This document shows positions 7,733 to 16,208 of a stretch of DNA of 64,000 bases, in pieces. Source of the stretch: Parvularcula sp. LCG005 (lineage in GTDB: Bacteria > Pseudomonadota > Alphaproteobacteria > Caulobacterales > Parvularculaceae); NCBI RefSeq assembly GCF_032930845.1, contig NZ_CP136758.1, positions 1,875,001 through 1,939,000 on the forward strand. Reading direction: 5' to 3'. A program made the translations under genes and the position numbers. The stretch's first letter is position 1. Every line of letters starts with the position of its first letter. The notes below the pieces were generated by a model. The model did not search any database. It was not told where the DNA came from and saw only the letters and a list, made by a program, of their open reading frames with translations.

Positions 7733-8889
7733 CCACGAGGACGGATCGGGCGTCGCTCGATTGGGGAGGCCTGATCGCCTCGATCGCCGCCATCTCGGTC
7801 GCGGCAGCAGCATTCGGGCATTCGCTTCCCCTCTTTTCTATTCTCTTGAAGACCTACGGCGCAGCCGACTGGGAGATTGGCCTGAATACCGGCGCCAACG
7901 CCGTCGGCGCGGTGATCGTGACCCCGTTCTTTCCCAAGCTGATCTACCGGTTCGGCCTGCGCAACTTCCTGTACGGCTGCATCGGCCTGATGGTGGCGAC
8001 CTATTTTGCGATCTATCTCACCGGTGGCGCCTACAACTGGTGGTATCCACTGCGCTTTGTGTTCGGCCTGGCGGGTGCGGGCTTGTTCGTGGCGTCGGAG
8101 ATGTGGATCAACACGCTGGCGCCGGATCATTTGCGCGGTCGGATCCTCGGGATCTATGGCACATCACTGGCCGCCGGGTTCGCGCTTGGCCCATGGCTGA
8201 TCGACCTGTTCGGCTATAGCGGGATTGCACCGTTTCTGGCGGGCATGGCCGTCTTCAGTCTGGCGGCTCTGCCGCTCATCTTTGTCCCCGCGCCAAAAGC
8301 TGATCCACCCGATGAGGCGCAGGGCTTTTTCCGTCTCATCCGGCGAGCGCCCGCGACCTTCTCAGCGGCCGCCATGTTTGCCGGGCTTGAAGCGGCGGTG
8401 CTGATCTTCCTGCCGGTTCTGGCGATCGACAAGGCGTGGTCACCGGAGGTCGGCGCCAGGGCCATCTCGGTCTATGGAATGGGCATTCTGGCCCTGCAAT
8501 ATGCGATCGGTCATCTGACCGACACGGTCGGCCAACGACCGATGATGATGGTCTGCGCCGTTGGCGCCACCCTTGGAGCTCTTGCGTTCGTCCTCATCGA
8601 TGAAAGGGTAATGACCCTCTACGCCGTGCTGTTCATCTGGGGCGGTCTGATTGGCGGGTTATACACAGTGGGGCTGACCATTGTTGGCCAGGCCTATGAC
8701 GAATCGCGCCGGGCTGCGGCGAACACCGCCTATGTGTTCATGTATGGGGTCGGCGCCATAGTGGGGCCGGTCAGTGCCGGGATCGTCCGGGACCTTGCTG
8801 GACCGGATGGCCTCAACACGCTGCTGCTGATCGCCCTCGTCAGCTATGTCGTTCTGCTGGTTTGCAGACGGCGGGCGGCTATTCCGTAA
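7729..8889 (+). CDS. MFS transporter (YcaD-like)
   Basis: This is a twelve-helix major facilitator transporter of the inner membrane, 386 residues long, with a GTG start embedded in the DUF983 stop (GTGA). The two six-helix halves are joined by a cytoplasmic loop at about residues 185-205 (APKADPPDEAQGF). Loop 2-3 has a degenerate signature (FFPKLIYRFGLRN). ASEMWINTLAPDHLRGR between helices 4 and 5 is the pattern of the YcaD group. The substrate is unknown. rpmG follows with its own promoter. Confidence 0.85.
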   Translation: MTTRTDRASLDWGGLIASIAAISVAAAAFGHSLPLFSILLKTYGAADWEIGLNTGANAVGAVIVTPFFPKLIYRFGLRNFLYGCIGLMVATYFAIYLTGGAYNWWYPLRFVFGLAGAGLFVASEMWINTLAPDHLRGRILGIYGTSLAAGFALGPWLIDLFGYSGIAPFLAGMAVFSLAALPLIFVPAPKADPPDEAQGFFRLIRRAPATFSAAAMFAGLEAAVLIFLPVLAIDKAWSPEVGARAISVYGMGILALQYAIGHLTDTVGQRPMMMVCAVGATLGALAFVLIDERVMTLYAVLFIWGGLIGGLYTVGLTIVGQAYDESRRAAANTAYVFMYGVGAIVGPVSAGIVRDLAGPDGLNTLLLIALVSYVVLLVCRRRAAIP

Positions 8890-8905
8890 AACGGCGGAAA
8901 AGCAA

Positions 8906-8933
8906 TTGACATGCAGCCCGCAATCGCTAGTTT
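8906..8933 (+). promoter_or_regulatory. Likely housekeeping promoter of rpmG
   Basis: A perfect TTGACA (8906-8911) and TAGTTT (8928-8933) are separated by 16 nt, 39 nt before the rpmG start codon. The -35 box is strong and the -10 box weak. Confidence 0.5.
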
Positions 8934-8971
8934 CCGCGCCTTGCATTTAACCCCAGACACCGGGACCGACC

Positions 8972-9139
8972 ATGGCCAAGCCGACCACGATCAAAATCCG
9001 CCTGAACTCGACTGCCGGGACGGGCTACTTCTACGTCACCAAGAAAAACAGCCGTACAATGACCGAGAAAATGGTCGTTCGTAAGTACGACCCTGTGGCC
9101 AAGAAGCATGTTGAGTTCAAAGAAGGTAAGATCAAGTAA
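8972..9139 (+). CDS. rpmG: 50S ribosomal protein L33
   Basis: This ribosomal protein of the large subunit is 55 residues long, the standard length. The translation begins [20 protein letters not shown], continues with the L33 motif TKKNSRT and ends KEGKIK. It lacks the zinc-binding cysteines, so it is the C-minus form typical of alphaproteobacteria. It has its own TTGACA promoter upstream and a terminator downstream, so it is probably a single-gene unit. Confidence 0.96.
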   Translation: MAKPTTIKIRLNSTAGTGYFYVTKKNSRTMTEKMVVRKYDPVAKKHVEFKEGKIK

Positions 9140-9211
9140 GATCCTGCCCTGCCCCTGGCGCCCCTCCCCGCAGGAGTGGTGCTGCCGAAGGGATGATGGA
9201 CGACAAATCAA

Positions 9212-9243
9212 AACGCCCCGTCGAGTGATCGCGGGGCGTTTTT
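9212..9243 (+). terminator. Rho-independent terminator after rpmG
   Basis: A 9-bp stem (AACGCCCCG with CGGGGCGTT), an 11-nt loop and a T-run at the 3' end. It may also serve the convergent DUF1217 gene, because the A-rich left arm gives T residues on the other strand. Confidence 0.88.
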
Positions 9244-9273
9244 GTATTTACCATTGAGGTCGAGGTCAGTCCG

Positions 9274-10749
9274 TCAGAGCGAACCGACGAGACTGTAAAG
9301 ATTGCCAGACGTCGTCGCGTTGCTGGCGGTCAGGATGCTCAGCGCCATACTGGTGTCGGAATAGCCTGCGCTCGTCGCGCCGCCCGTGTCCGAATTGATC
9401 AGATAGCGATTGACGAAATTCTCGAGTTTCGCCGGATCCTGCAGGTCGGCAATATCCATCCGGTCTTCCAGCGTCTTGATCATCCGGTCGAGGTCCAGCG
9501 CGCCAATCGCAGCCGGCAGATCCAACGCCGTCAGCGCCATGTTGAGAAGACGGGTGTCTGCAGCCACTTCAAGCCAACTGTTGATGGTCGGCGCTTTGCG
9601 CTGGAAATAGGCGGCGATTTCTACCGCGCCATTTTCTTCGCCAGCCTCATTTTCGCGGCTGACGCGCTCAAAACGCTGCACAATCATGTCGATCACGGCC
9701 GGGTCGCGGAGGTTCCGCAGGCCAAATTCCTCAATGCCCAGCGTCCGGGCCATGTCTGCATAGCGTGGGTCGGACAGCTTGTTTGCCAGCGCATCTTGAT
9801 CAAGGACGCCGTCATTCAGCACCTTGCGAACGAGGCCGGTCTTGTTCGTCTCGCCGCCTAGGTCAAACGCGGTCATCACGTAGTTGTAGAGCTTGAAATT
9901 ATCCACGAGGTCATCGACGCTGCCGACCTTGGAGATCATTGATCGGAATTCTGCGGACGCCTTGCTCTCATCGGCGCTGGCCGTCGAGGTCGTCAGGCCC
10001 TCAGCGCGCTTGAACCGCTCCACCACAGAATTGGCAAAACGCGGATCTTGGATGCGGTCCGTCCCATTATCAAAGCCAAACGCCGCCGCCAGATCGTAGA
10101 GTGCCGGATCCTGCAGCGTGTTGGCGAGATCTGTCGCGTCGCCCGTCCCGCCATCCAGAACGCCCTGGATCAGCGCCGTATCGCGGGCGCGATCCTTGAG
10201 GCCAAAGGCGGTCATGGTGAAATTATAAAGGCCGATATCGTTGACCAGATCGGCAGCTGATTCGACGCGACCGATATTTTGCAGGAAATAGGTCGCCTGG
10301 GTGTCCGTCCGTGTAGGAATGGTCGACGTCGGGGCGTCAGCCGCAGCCGATTTGTTGATGTATCGGCGAACGACGCTTTCCACAAAGGCAGGATCGCTCA
10401 GCTTGGTTGTCTTGAATTCGGCAAAGGCAAAATTCCGGACCATATCCTCAATGCGGTAATCCACACTGCGGTTCGCAAAAGAACTGGCCGAGGTCGAGCC
10501 GCCCTCCAACGCAAGCGCAAGGACGCTATCGGGATTTTCATTGGCCGCAAAACCGAACGCGGTTTTGGCAAACCGGAACAGGCGGCTGTCTTCGACAAAC
10601 GCGTCGACATTCTTGATCGCGCCAATATTATCCCGCCAATAGTCGACCTCCGCCTGGATAGCGGTGTCATCGGTGCGAGCGGCGACGTCGATCCGGATCG
10701 GCGCCGCCGTTTTCTGGAACAGGGTGAAGGCTGCGAGGGACGTCGTCAT
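9274..10749 (-). CDS. DUF1217 protein with four tandem repeats, probably flagellum-related
   Basis: This soluble, helical 491-residue protein consists of four copies of a unit of about 100 residues: about 34-132, 151-250, 267-364 and 378-452. Each unit runs x-YFxxN-I/V-xxxxDLVxDxxLYxFxMTAFxL, then a Gly/Asp turn, then DPxFxxxVVxRF. The repeat style matches DUF1217, found in flagellar gene clusters of rhizobia and Caulobacterales; its mechanism is unknown. The N-terminus (TTSLAAFTLFQKT) resembles that of flagellar export substrates, but this is only suggestive. No flagellar gene is adjacent; however, a CtrA-like box lies upstream, as for early flagellar genes in Caulobacter. Confidence 0.75.
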   Translation of the reverse strand: MTTSLAAFTLFQKTAAPIRIDVAARTDDTAIQAEVDYWRDNIGAIKNVDAFVEDSRLFRFAKTAFGFAANENPDSVLALALEGGSTSASSFANRSVDYRIEDMVRNFAFAEFKTTKLSDPAFVESVVRRYINKSAAADAPTSTIPTRTDTQATYFLQNIGRVESAADLVNDIGLYNFTMTAFGLKDRARDTALIQGVLDGGTGDATDLANTLQDPALYDLAAAFGFDNGTDRIQDPRFANSVVERFKRAEGLTTSTASADESKASAEFRSMISKVGSVDDLVDNFKLYNYVMTAFDLGGETNKTGLVRKVLNDGVLDQDALANKLSDPRYADMARTLGIEEFGLRNLRDPAVIDMIVQRFERVSRENEAGEENGAVEIAAYFQRKAPTINSWLEVAADTRLLNMALTALDLPAAIGALDLDRMIKTLEDRMDIADLQDPAKLENFVNRYLINSDTGGATSAGYSDTSMALSILTASNATTSGNLYSLVGSL

Positions 10750-10791
10750 TCTGGCACCAAAAGCTACTTTTGGAGCTATGGGCCACCTTGG

Positions 10792-10806
10792 CTAAGTTTC
10801 TCTTAA
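10792..10806 (-). promoter_or_regulatory. CtrA-like box upstream of the DUF1217 gene
   Basis: On the minus strand the sequence reads TTAA-N7-TTAG; the CtrA full site is TTAA-N7-TTAA, so one base differs. It is centred about 50 nt before the start codon, inside the likely promoter. Binding is inferred. Confidence 0.45.
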
Positions 10807-10832
10807 TTCAGCGAAAAATCCACCCTACCTCG

Positions 10833-11411
10833 TCAGTGTGCGGCACCAAAGCGTTTGGCAATTTTGGCGATACGCGCGCCGTAATGAAACGCTGTCTTGA
10901 TATCGCCTGCCGGTGGGTTGCCCTCTTCAGCTGGCGCGTTCTCTGACTGCGCCATGGCGCCAAGATAACCGCCGATGCGGTTGACGGCGTCTGGGTGCCC
11001 CGCCTGGCCAGCCTCATCGCTGCCATTAGGCTCGCCCTGACCGACCCAGATCATGCCGTGTTGCGCCGCCAGAACGACGAATTGAAACAGGGTGTTGACC
11101 TTGTCACCGGAGAGCGAATGGGAGTTGGTGAAACCGCCGGCGATCTTGTCTTTCCAGCCCTGGCTGAACCAGACCTTGGACGTCGCATCCATGAATGTTT
11201 TCATCCCGGCAGAGGCGGAGCCCATATAGGTCGGCGCGCCAAAGATGATCGCATCAGCATCCGCGAACTGATCGAGATTGCCTGCCGCGTCCTCGGCTGG
11301 GACGAGCAAGGTTTCAACACCATCGACGGACGCTGCGCCCTGTTCGACGGCTTCCGCCTGCAGTTTCGTATGGCCGAAGCCGGAGTGATAAACGATGGCA
11401 ACTTTAGTCAT
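10833..11411 (-). CDS. Flavodoxin-fold NAD(P)H:quinone oxidoreductase, WrbA-like
   Basis: This cytoplasmic FMN protein, 192 residues long, belongs to the flavodoxin/WrbA superfamily and probably reduces quinones by two electrons to limit redox cycling. Evidence is the phosphate-binding loop VYHSGFGHT near residue 7, FGAPTYMGSASAGMKTF around the isoalloxazine site near 72, and SGDKVNTLFQFVVLAAQHGM as in WrbA-type proteins. The start at 11411 is chosen over an upstream in-frame codon because GAGAGGA lies 7-8 nt before it. The gene is divergent from purQ. Confidence 0.85.
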   Translation of the reverse strand: MTKVAIVYHSGFGHTKLQAEAVEQGAASVDGVETLLVPAEDAAGNLDQFADADAIIFGAPTYMGSASAGMKTFMDATSKVWFSQGWKDKIAGGFTNSHSLSGDKVNTLFQFVVLAAQHGMIWVGQGEPNGSDEAGQAGHPDAVNRIGGYLGAMAQSENAPAEEGNPPAGDIKTAFHYGARIAKIAKRFGAAH

Positions 11412-11569
11412 GATAGTATCCTCTCGCGTGGCCCACGGCCCTGCATTCAACGAAGATTTAGCGGGCATTCCCCGCTGAATAAGCCGCCGCTGGCGCAAAT
11501 CGCCTTTGCGTCAGCGTCAAAGCCATCGAACAGATTGCGCCAGCGCCCGGCCCGTCGTAGAGGGCAGGC

Positions 11570-12232
11570 ATGAAAGCCGCTGTCATCGTTTTCCCCGCCT
11601 CCAACTGCGATCGTGATGCGCAGGTCGCCCTGAAAGAAATTTCGGGAACCGAACCGCACATGGTGTGGCATGCCCAGACCGAACTGCCCGACGCCGATCT
11701 GATCGTCGTGCCCGGCGGATTCTCCTATGGTGACTATCTGCGTTCAGGCGCCATGGCGGCGCGTTCCCCCATCATGGCTGCGGTCATTGAGCGGGCGCAG
11801 GCGGGCGTACCGACCCTCGGCATCTGTAATGGCTTCCAGATTCTAACTGAAGCGGGCCTTCTGCCCGGCGCGCTGTTGCGCAATGCGGGCCTCGATTTTG
11901 TCTGCGGCACACGGACACTGCGCGTGGAAAACACGGACAGTCCTTTCACCAGGAGCTTTTCCCAAGGTGATTTCGTGCGCTTCCCCGTGGCACACCATGA
12001 TGGCAACTACACGGCCGACGAGGACACGCTGGACCGCCTCGAAGGCGAAGGCCGCGTCGCGTTCCGGTATGTGGAATCGGTCAATGGTTCCGCACGCAAC
12101 ATTGCCGGTGTACTGAATGATCAGGGCAATGTGCTGGGTATGATGCCCCACCCAGAGCGGGTCATTTCCCCCCTCCTCGGTGGTGAGGACGGCGCGAAGT
12201 TCTTCCGCGGGCTGATTGAAGCGGTATCCTGA
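11570..12232 (+). CDS. purQ: Phosphoribosylformylglycinamidine synthase, glutaminase subunit
   Basis: PurQ releases ammonia from glutamine for PurL in step 4 of purine synthesis. At 220 residues it has the usual length. The class-I amidotransferase nucleophile is in LGICNGFQ (about C86) and the His/Glu pair in [21 protein letters not shown] is also typical. In most alphaproteobacteria a short purS gene lies directly upstream; here the 158 bp between the WrbA-like gene and purQ contain none. purL follows after 351 bp, so the pair is clustered but not tightly coupled. Confidence 0.96.
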   Translation: MKAAVIVFPASNCDRDAQVALKEISGTEPHMVWHAQTELPDADLIVVPGGFSYGDYLRSGAMAARSPIMAAVIERAQAGVPTLGICNGFQILTEAGLLPGALLRNAGLDFVCGTRTLRVENTDSPFTRSFSQGDFVRFPVAHHDGNYTADEDTLDRLEGEGRVAFRYVESVNGSARNIAGVLNDQGNVLGMMPHPERVISPLLGGEDGAKFFRGLIEAVS

Positions 12233-12583
12233 TCGACGCCTGCTCGACTGGTAACGCCTCTGTTGCAACGACCGCCGGGTCGATCTTTGCCCTGCGATCT
12301 GGCCAGACGGCAATTACAGCCGCCTTTGACTGCCCGAAGAAATGTTACTGGACTTGGCATGGCCCGCCACCCGCTCGCGCGACCATACCGCCGCGAGCTG
12401 TTTGCCGACCAGAACGCGATGGCGAGACGGCCGGAAATCGTCGTCTGAAAATGGCGAGACACTTTGTCCCACGCGATAGACGGTGTTTCTGCCACGAGAT
12501 GAACGCGCCACACCCGATAATATGCGGCTCTGCTGGGCCACATCCTCTTGCCTCGCGCTGCTAACGCGGGCACATCGCGGGCC
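12233..12583. other. 351-bp spacer between purQ and purL, no gene recognised
   Basis: Short ORFs exist on both strands (for example 12263-12448 and 12314-12655) but their translations are rich in Arg and Pro, lack a ribosome binding site and resemble nothing known. I see no terminator, tRNA or repeat here. A promoter for purL may be present, but I could not identify convincing -35 and -10 boxes. Confidence 0.5.
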
Positions 12584-15313
12584 ATGACCATCGCACCTGA
12601 AATCGTCGCCGAACACGGCCTGACCCCCGAAGAATACAGCCAGATCGAAACGCATCTGGGTCGATCCCCCAATCTGCTCGAACTGGGCATTTTTTCGGTG
12701 ATGTGGTCAGAGCACTGCTCCTACAAATCCTCACGCCGTCATCTGGCCAAATTGCCGACCAAGGGGCCGCAGGTCATCCACGGACCTGGTGAAAATGCTG
12801 GCGTGGTCGACATTGGCGACAATCAGGCCGTCATCTTCAAGATGGAGAGCCACAACCACCCTTCGTTCATTGAACCCTATCAGGGCGCAGCGACGGGCGT
12901 CGGCGGTATCATGCGCGACGTCTTCACGATGGGCGCGCGGCCTGTTGCGATGATGAACGCCCTGCGTTTTGGTGCGATCGATCATCCAAAGACCAAGCAC
13001 CTGCTGTCCGGTGTCGTCGCGGGTATTGGCGGCTATGGCAACTGTATGGGCGTGCCGACGATTGGCGGTGAGACCAATTTCGACAGCCGGTACAATGGCA
13101 ACATCCTCGTCAACGCCATGTGCGTCGGCTTGGCTGATCAGGACAAGATCTTCCTCTCCGCGGCCAAGGGTGCCGGGAACCCGGTCGTCTATGTGGGCGC
13201 AAAAACGGGCCGCGACGGGATTCACGGCGCGACAATGGCATCGGCTGAGTTCGACGATGAGTCTGAAGAGAAACGCCCGACGGTCCAGGTGGGCGACCCC
13301 TTCATGGAAAAGCTGCTGCTGGAAGCCTGTCTTGAACTGATGGCTGAAGACGCGATCCTCGCCATTCAGGATATGGGCGCTGCCGGGCTCACCTCGTCCT
13401 CTGTTGAAATGGCAGCTGGCGGCATCGCTGCCGGTGCGGGGGGGTTTGATCTCGATCTCGACCTCGTCCCCCAGCGCGAGGATGGCATGACGGCCTATGA
13501 AATGATGCTGTCTGAAAGCCAGGAGCGGATGCTCATGGTGCTAAAGCCCGGCAAGGAAGACTTTGCGCGGTCGATCTTTGACAAATGGGGCGTGGACTTT
13601 GCGGTGATCGGTCAGACGACCGACACGGGTAAGCTCGTCATCCGTCACAAAGGCGCCGTCGAGGCGGACCTGCCCGTCGGTCCTTTGGCGGATGAGGCAC
13701 CAAATTATGACCGCGCCCACCATGCTGTGGCGGATGTAGCCGTCATCGATGATCCGCTCGTCACGGTGCAGGAATGCCGGGTCACCCTGGAAAAGGGTGA
13801 AGGCAGTCTCGAAGACATCACCGAATCGCTGCTGGCCGAGACGGTCAGTGGACAGAGCACTATTGCCGCTGCCGGAGTTTCTTTCGCGCCGCATAGTGTG
13901 ACAATCCACCTGCGCAGCGTCGCCGACGCGGCCGAAGACTGCTTTTCAGCTGTCATCTCCGCCGCTGACAATCTGGCCACGACGCCGATGATCGCTGCCG
14001 CGAGCCATGAGCTGCACAGCGAAAAGGTGTCCCTCGCCGACAGCCCGGCCGGGTCGACGATGCTATCCACCCTCGGCCGCATGATGAGCAGCGCCGACCT
14101 GTGTTCCCGCGAATGGATCTGGTCGCAATATGACCACACGGTCATGGGCGACACGATTGTTGCTCCGGGCTCAGATGCTGGTGTTGTCCGTGTACACGGA
14201 ACGAAAAAAGGTCTGGCCATCACGACCGACGTGACGCCGCGCTATTGCCATGCCCATCCCGTCGAGGGCGGCAAGCAGGCCGTCGCCGAAAGCTATCGCA
14301 ACCTGTGTGCGACCGGTGCGCGGCCCCTCGCCATCACCAACTGCCTGAATTTCGGCAACCCGCAAAAGCCCGAGATCATGACCCAGTTCGTGGGCTGTCT
14401 GCAGGGCATGTCGGAAGCCTGTGAAGCGCTCGACATGCCCGTCGTCTCGGGCAACGTGTCACTCTACAACGAAACGAACGGTGAAGGGATCCTGCCAACC
14501 CCTGCCATTGGTGCCGTCGGTCTGATCGACGATGTCGCGAGCACAGTCCGCATGAACACGGCGCAGGAAGGCGATGCCATCATCGCCCTTGGCGTCACGC
14601 GCGGCTGGCTGGGACAGTCGCTTTATCTGCGTGACAATTTTGGAATCATGGAAGGGGCGCCGCCGCCAGTTGATCTGAAGGCGGAGCGTCTGACCGGCGA
14701 ATTCGTTCTCAAGCTGGTCACTGAGGCGCCGGTAACGGCCGTGCACGACGTCGCCGATGGGGGCCTTCTGGTGGCCATTGCCGAAATGGCCCTGTCCAGC
14801 GGTCAGGGACTGGCGCTGCACACACCGGTGAAAGATCGCCGAGCCGCCTTCTGGTTTGGTGAGGACCAGGGTCGATACGTCATCAGCGTCCCGTCATCAG
14901 AGGCGGATCGGATCGTGCTGAAATGCGCAATGGCTGGCGTTCAGGCATCGCGTCTGGGCGTTTTCGGCGGCGAAGACATCATTTTGGATGGACGGGATCG
15001 GCTGTCCCTCTTTGATCTGGCCGAACTTCACCGCCGGCCTCTCTCCGACCTGTTTGCAATGAAAAAGGAGCACGACATTATGCCGATCGCTCAAGACGAT
15101 TTGAAAAGCCTTCTGGTCGCCGGTTTTCCGGATGCCGAGATCGAAATAACCGACCTCGCCGGCGACAATGATCACTACAAGGCACGGATCGTGTCAGCCG
15201 CCTTTAACGGCCTGAACCGGGTCAAGCAGCATCAACTGGTGTATCAGGCCCTGAAGGGGAAGATGGACAGCGAGCTGCACGCGCTCGCGCTTGAAACCGT
15301 CGCCCGCGGCTAA
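12584..15313 (+). CDS. purL: PurL with an extra central domain and an in-frame C-terminal BolA domain
   Basis: PurL is the ATP-dependent synthase subunit converting FGAR to FGAM. This ORF encodes 909 residues against about 720-745 for the PurS/PurQ-dependent type. The N-terminal part ([53 protein letters not shown]) and the second half ([42 protein letters not shown]) are canonical. Between YDR (about residue 376) and LGRMMSS (about 490) lie about 115 residues where the family has a linker of about 25. After about residue 832 the chain continues without a stop into a BolA-family domain of 77 residues. The ATG at 12584 follows the family N-terminus. Frameshift or sequencing error at the fusion point cannot be excluded. 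Confidence 0.93.
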   Translation: MTIAPEIVAEHGLTPEEYSQIETHLGRSPNLLELGIFSVMWSEHCSYKSSRRHLAKLPTKGPQVIHGPGENAGVVDIGDNQAVIFKMESHNHPSFIEPYQGAATGVGGIMRDVFTMGARPVAMMNALRFGAIDHPKTKHLLSGVVAGIGGYGNCMGVPTIGGETNFDSRYNGNILVNAMCVGLADQDKIFLSAAKGAGNPVVYVGAKTGRDGIHGATMASAEFDDESEEKRPTVQVGDPFMEKLLLEACLELMAEDAILAIQDMGAAGLTSSSVEMAAGGIAAGAGGFDLDLDLVPQREDGMTAYEMMLSESQERMLMVLKPGKEDFARSIFDKWGVDFAVIGQTTDTGKLVIRHKGAVEADLPVGPLADEAPNYDRAHHAVADVAVIDDPLVTVQECRVTLEKGEGSLEDITESLLAETVSGQSTIAAAGVSFAPHSVTIHLRSVADAAEDCFSAVISAADNLATTPMIAAASHELHSEKVSLADSPAGSTMLSTLGRMMSSADLCSREWIWSQYDHTVMGDTIVAPGSDAGVVRVHGTKKGLAITTDVTPRYCHAHPVEGGKQAVAESYRNLCATGARPLAITNCLNFGNPQKPEIMTQFVGCLQGMSEACEALDMPVVSGNVSLYNETNGEGILPTPAIGAVGLIDDVASTVRMNTAQEGDAIIALGVTRGWLGQSLYLRDNFGIMEGAPPPVDLKAERLTGEFVLKLVTEAPVTAVHDVADGGLLVAIAEMALSSGQGLALHTPVKDRRAAFWFGEDQGRYVISVPSSEADRIVLKCAMAGVQASRLGVFGGEDIILDGRDRLSLFDLAELHRRPLSDLFAMKKEHDIMPIAQDDLKSLLVAGFPDAEIEITDLAGDNDHYKARIVSAAFNGLNRVKQHQLVYQALKGKMDSELHALALETVARG
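15062..15313 (+). other. BolA-family domain with its own internal ribosome binding site
   Basis: The last 77 codons of the purL ORF encode a BolA/IbaG-type domain: DLAGDNDHY, then [20 protein letters not shown], then LHALALET. BolA proteins pair with monothiol glutaredoxins in Fe-S and iron control. AAAAAGGAG at 15062-15070 stands 9 nt before an in-frame ATG at 15080, so a free BolA protein could also be made by internal initiation. In relatives I know, bolA follows purL as a separate gene and grxD comes next; here an aldo/keto reductase follows instead. Confidence 0.85.
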
Positions 15314-15317
15314 CGGC

Positions 15318-16208
15318 ATGCGCCTTGGATTTGGCGCGTCCGGCCCCTGGGGAAGCTCGTGGTTCAGTGAAAAAAAGGCCGCTGCGTTGATCGCAACGGC
15401 ACTTGACGTTGGCATCCGCCATTTCGACACTGCCGGATTTTACGCCGGCGGTCTGGCCGAAGAGCGTTTAGGGCGCACGCTTCGCGACGCGCTTGCCCAT
15501 GCTGGGCTGCGTCAGGAAGATGTGACCATCAGCACTAAAATCGGCAAGCGTATCGACGGGCAGAACCGAACCGTGCGGGATTTCTCGAGCAGCGCCATTG
15601 AAGACAGTCTGGCGTTGAGCCGCCGTCGACTTGGTACGGATACGCTCGACATCGTCTATATGCATGGACCCAATAAACATGAACTCTCCTCCTCAATTCC
15701 CCTCTTATTAGATCAGAAATCTCAAGGCAGAATTAAGGCTATAGGTGTGTGCAGCGATGGACTGCCCCTGCGCGATGCTGCACTGACCGATGGCGTTGAT
15801 GTGATCATGGGTCGCTACAACGTGCTTTCAACTGAGCACGAAGACATTTTTTCTGCAGCGCGGCAGGGCAACAAATCGATCACCGCGATAGCACCACTCG
15901 CTCAAGGGTTATGGCAGAAATCACTTTTTTTCCCGCGGACACTGCAAGATGTTTGGTACCTCGCTCGCGCCATTCTTCGAAACCGTGATGACTTGCGAGA
16001 AAGCCGCGATGCAAAGTGGCTGAGCGATCTGGAGGGGTGGTCTCCGGTCGATCTCGCCTTTGCGTTTGTCCGATTGAACAGCGCGATCGACACGGTGGTG
16101 ACCACCACCACCCGGCCGCATCACCTGCGCCAGTCAGCGCAGGCGTTTGCGCGCGCCATCCCGCCCGAGGTCGAAGCGTATCTGCGGGAACGCGTGCCTA
16201 CGGATTAA
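15318..16208 (+). CDS. Aldo/keto reductase
   Basis: This NADPH-dependent oxidoreductase of the AKR fold has 296 residues. The catalytic tetrad region is visible: D and Y in IRHFDTAGFYAGG (about residues 35-46), the lysine in ISTKIGKR (about 76) and the histidine in IVYMHGPNK (about 116). The rest (IKAIGVCS, then TTTTRPHHL for cofactor binding) fits the pyridoxal or fucose-dehydrogenase-like branch. The start at 15318 lies 5 nt after the purL stop, without a clear Shine-Dalgarno, so translation is probably coupled. A TTG at 15291 inside purL is an alternative. The 3' end overlaps the convergent protease gene by 11 bp. The substrate is unknown. Confidence 0.85.
   Translation: MRLGFGASGPWGSSWFSEKKAAALIATALDVGIRHFDTAGFYAGGLAEERLGRTLRDALAHAGLRQEDVTISTKIGKRIDGQNRTVRDFSSSAIEDSLALSRRRLGTDTLDIVYMHGPNKHELSSSIPLLLDQKSQGRIKAIGVCSDGLPLRDAALTDGVDVIMGRYNVLSTEHEDIFSAARQGNKSITAIAPLAQGLWQKSLFFPRTLQDVWYLARAILRNRDDLRESRDAKWLSDLEGWSPVDLAFAFVRLNSAIDTVVTTTTRPHHLRQSAQAFARAIPPEVEAYLRERVPTD

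Noticed and set aside
12263-12655. Short frames between purQ and purL considered as a missing purS
   Set aside because: None begins with a strand like VTLKPG or contains the LLANPVIE element, and none has a ribosome binding site.
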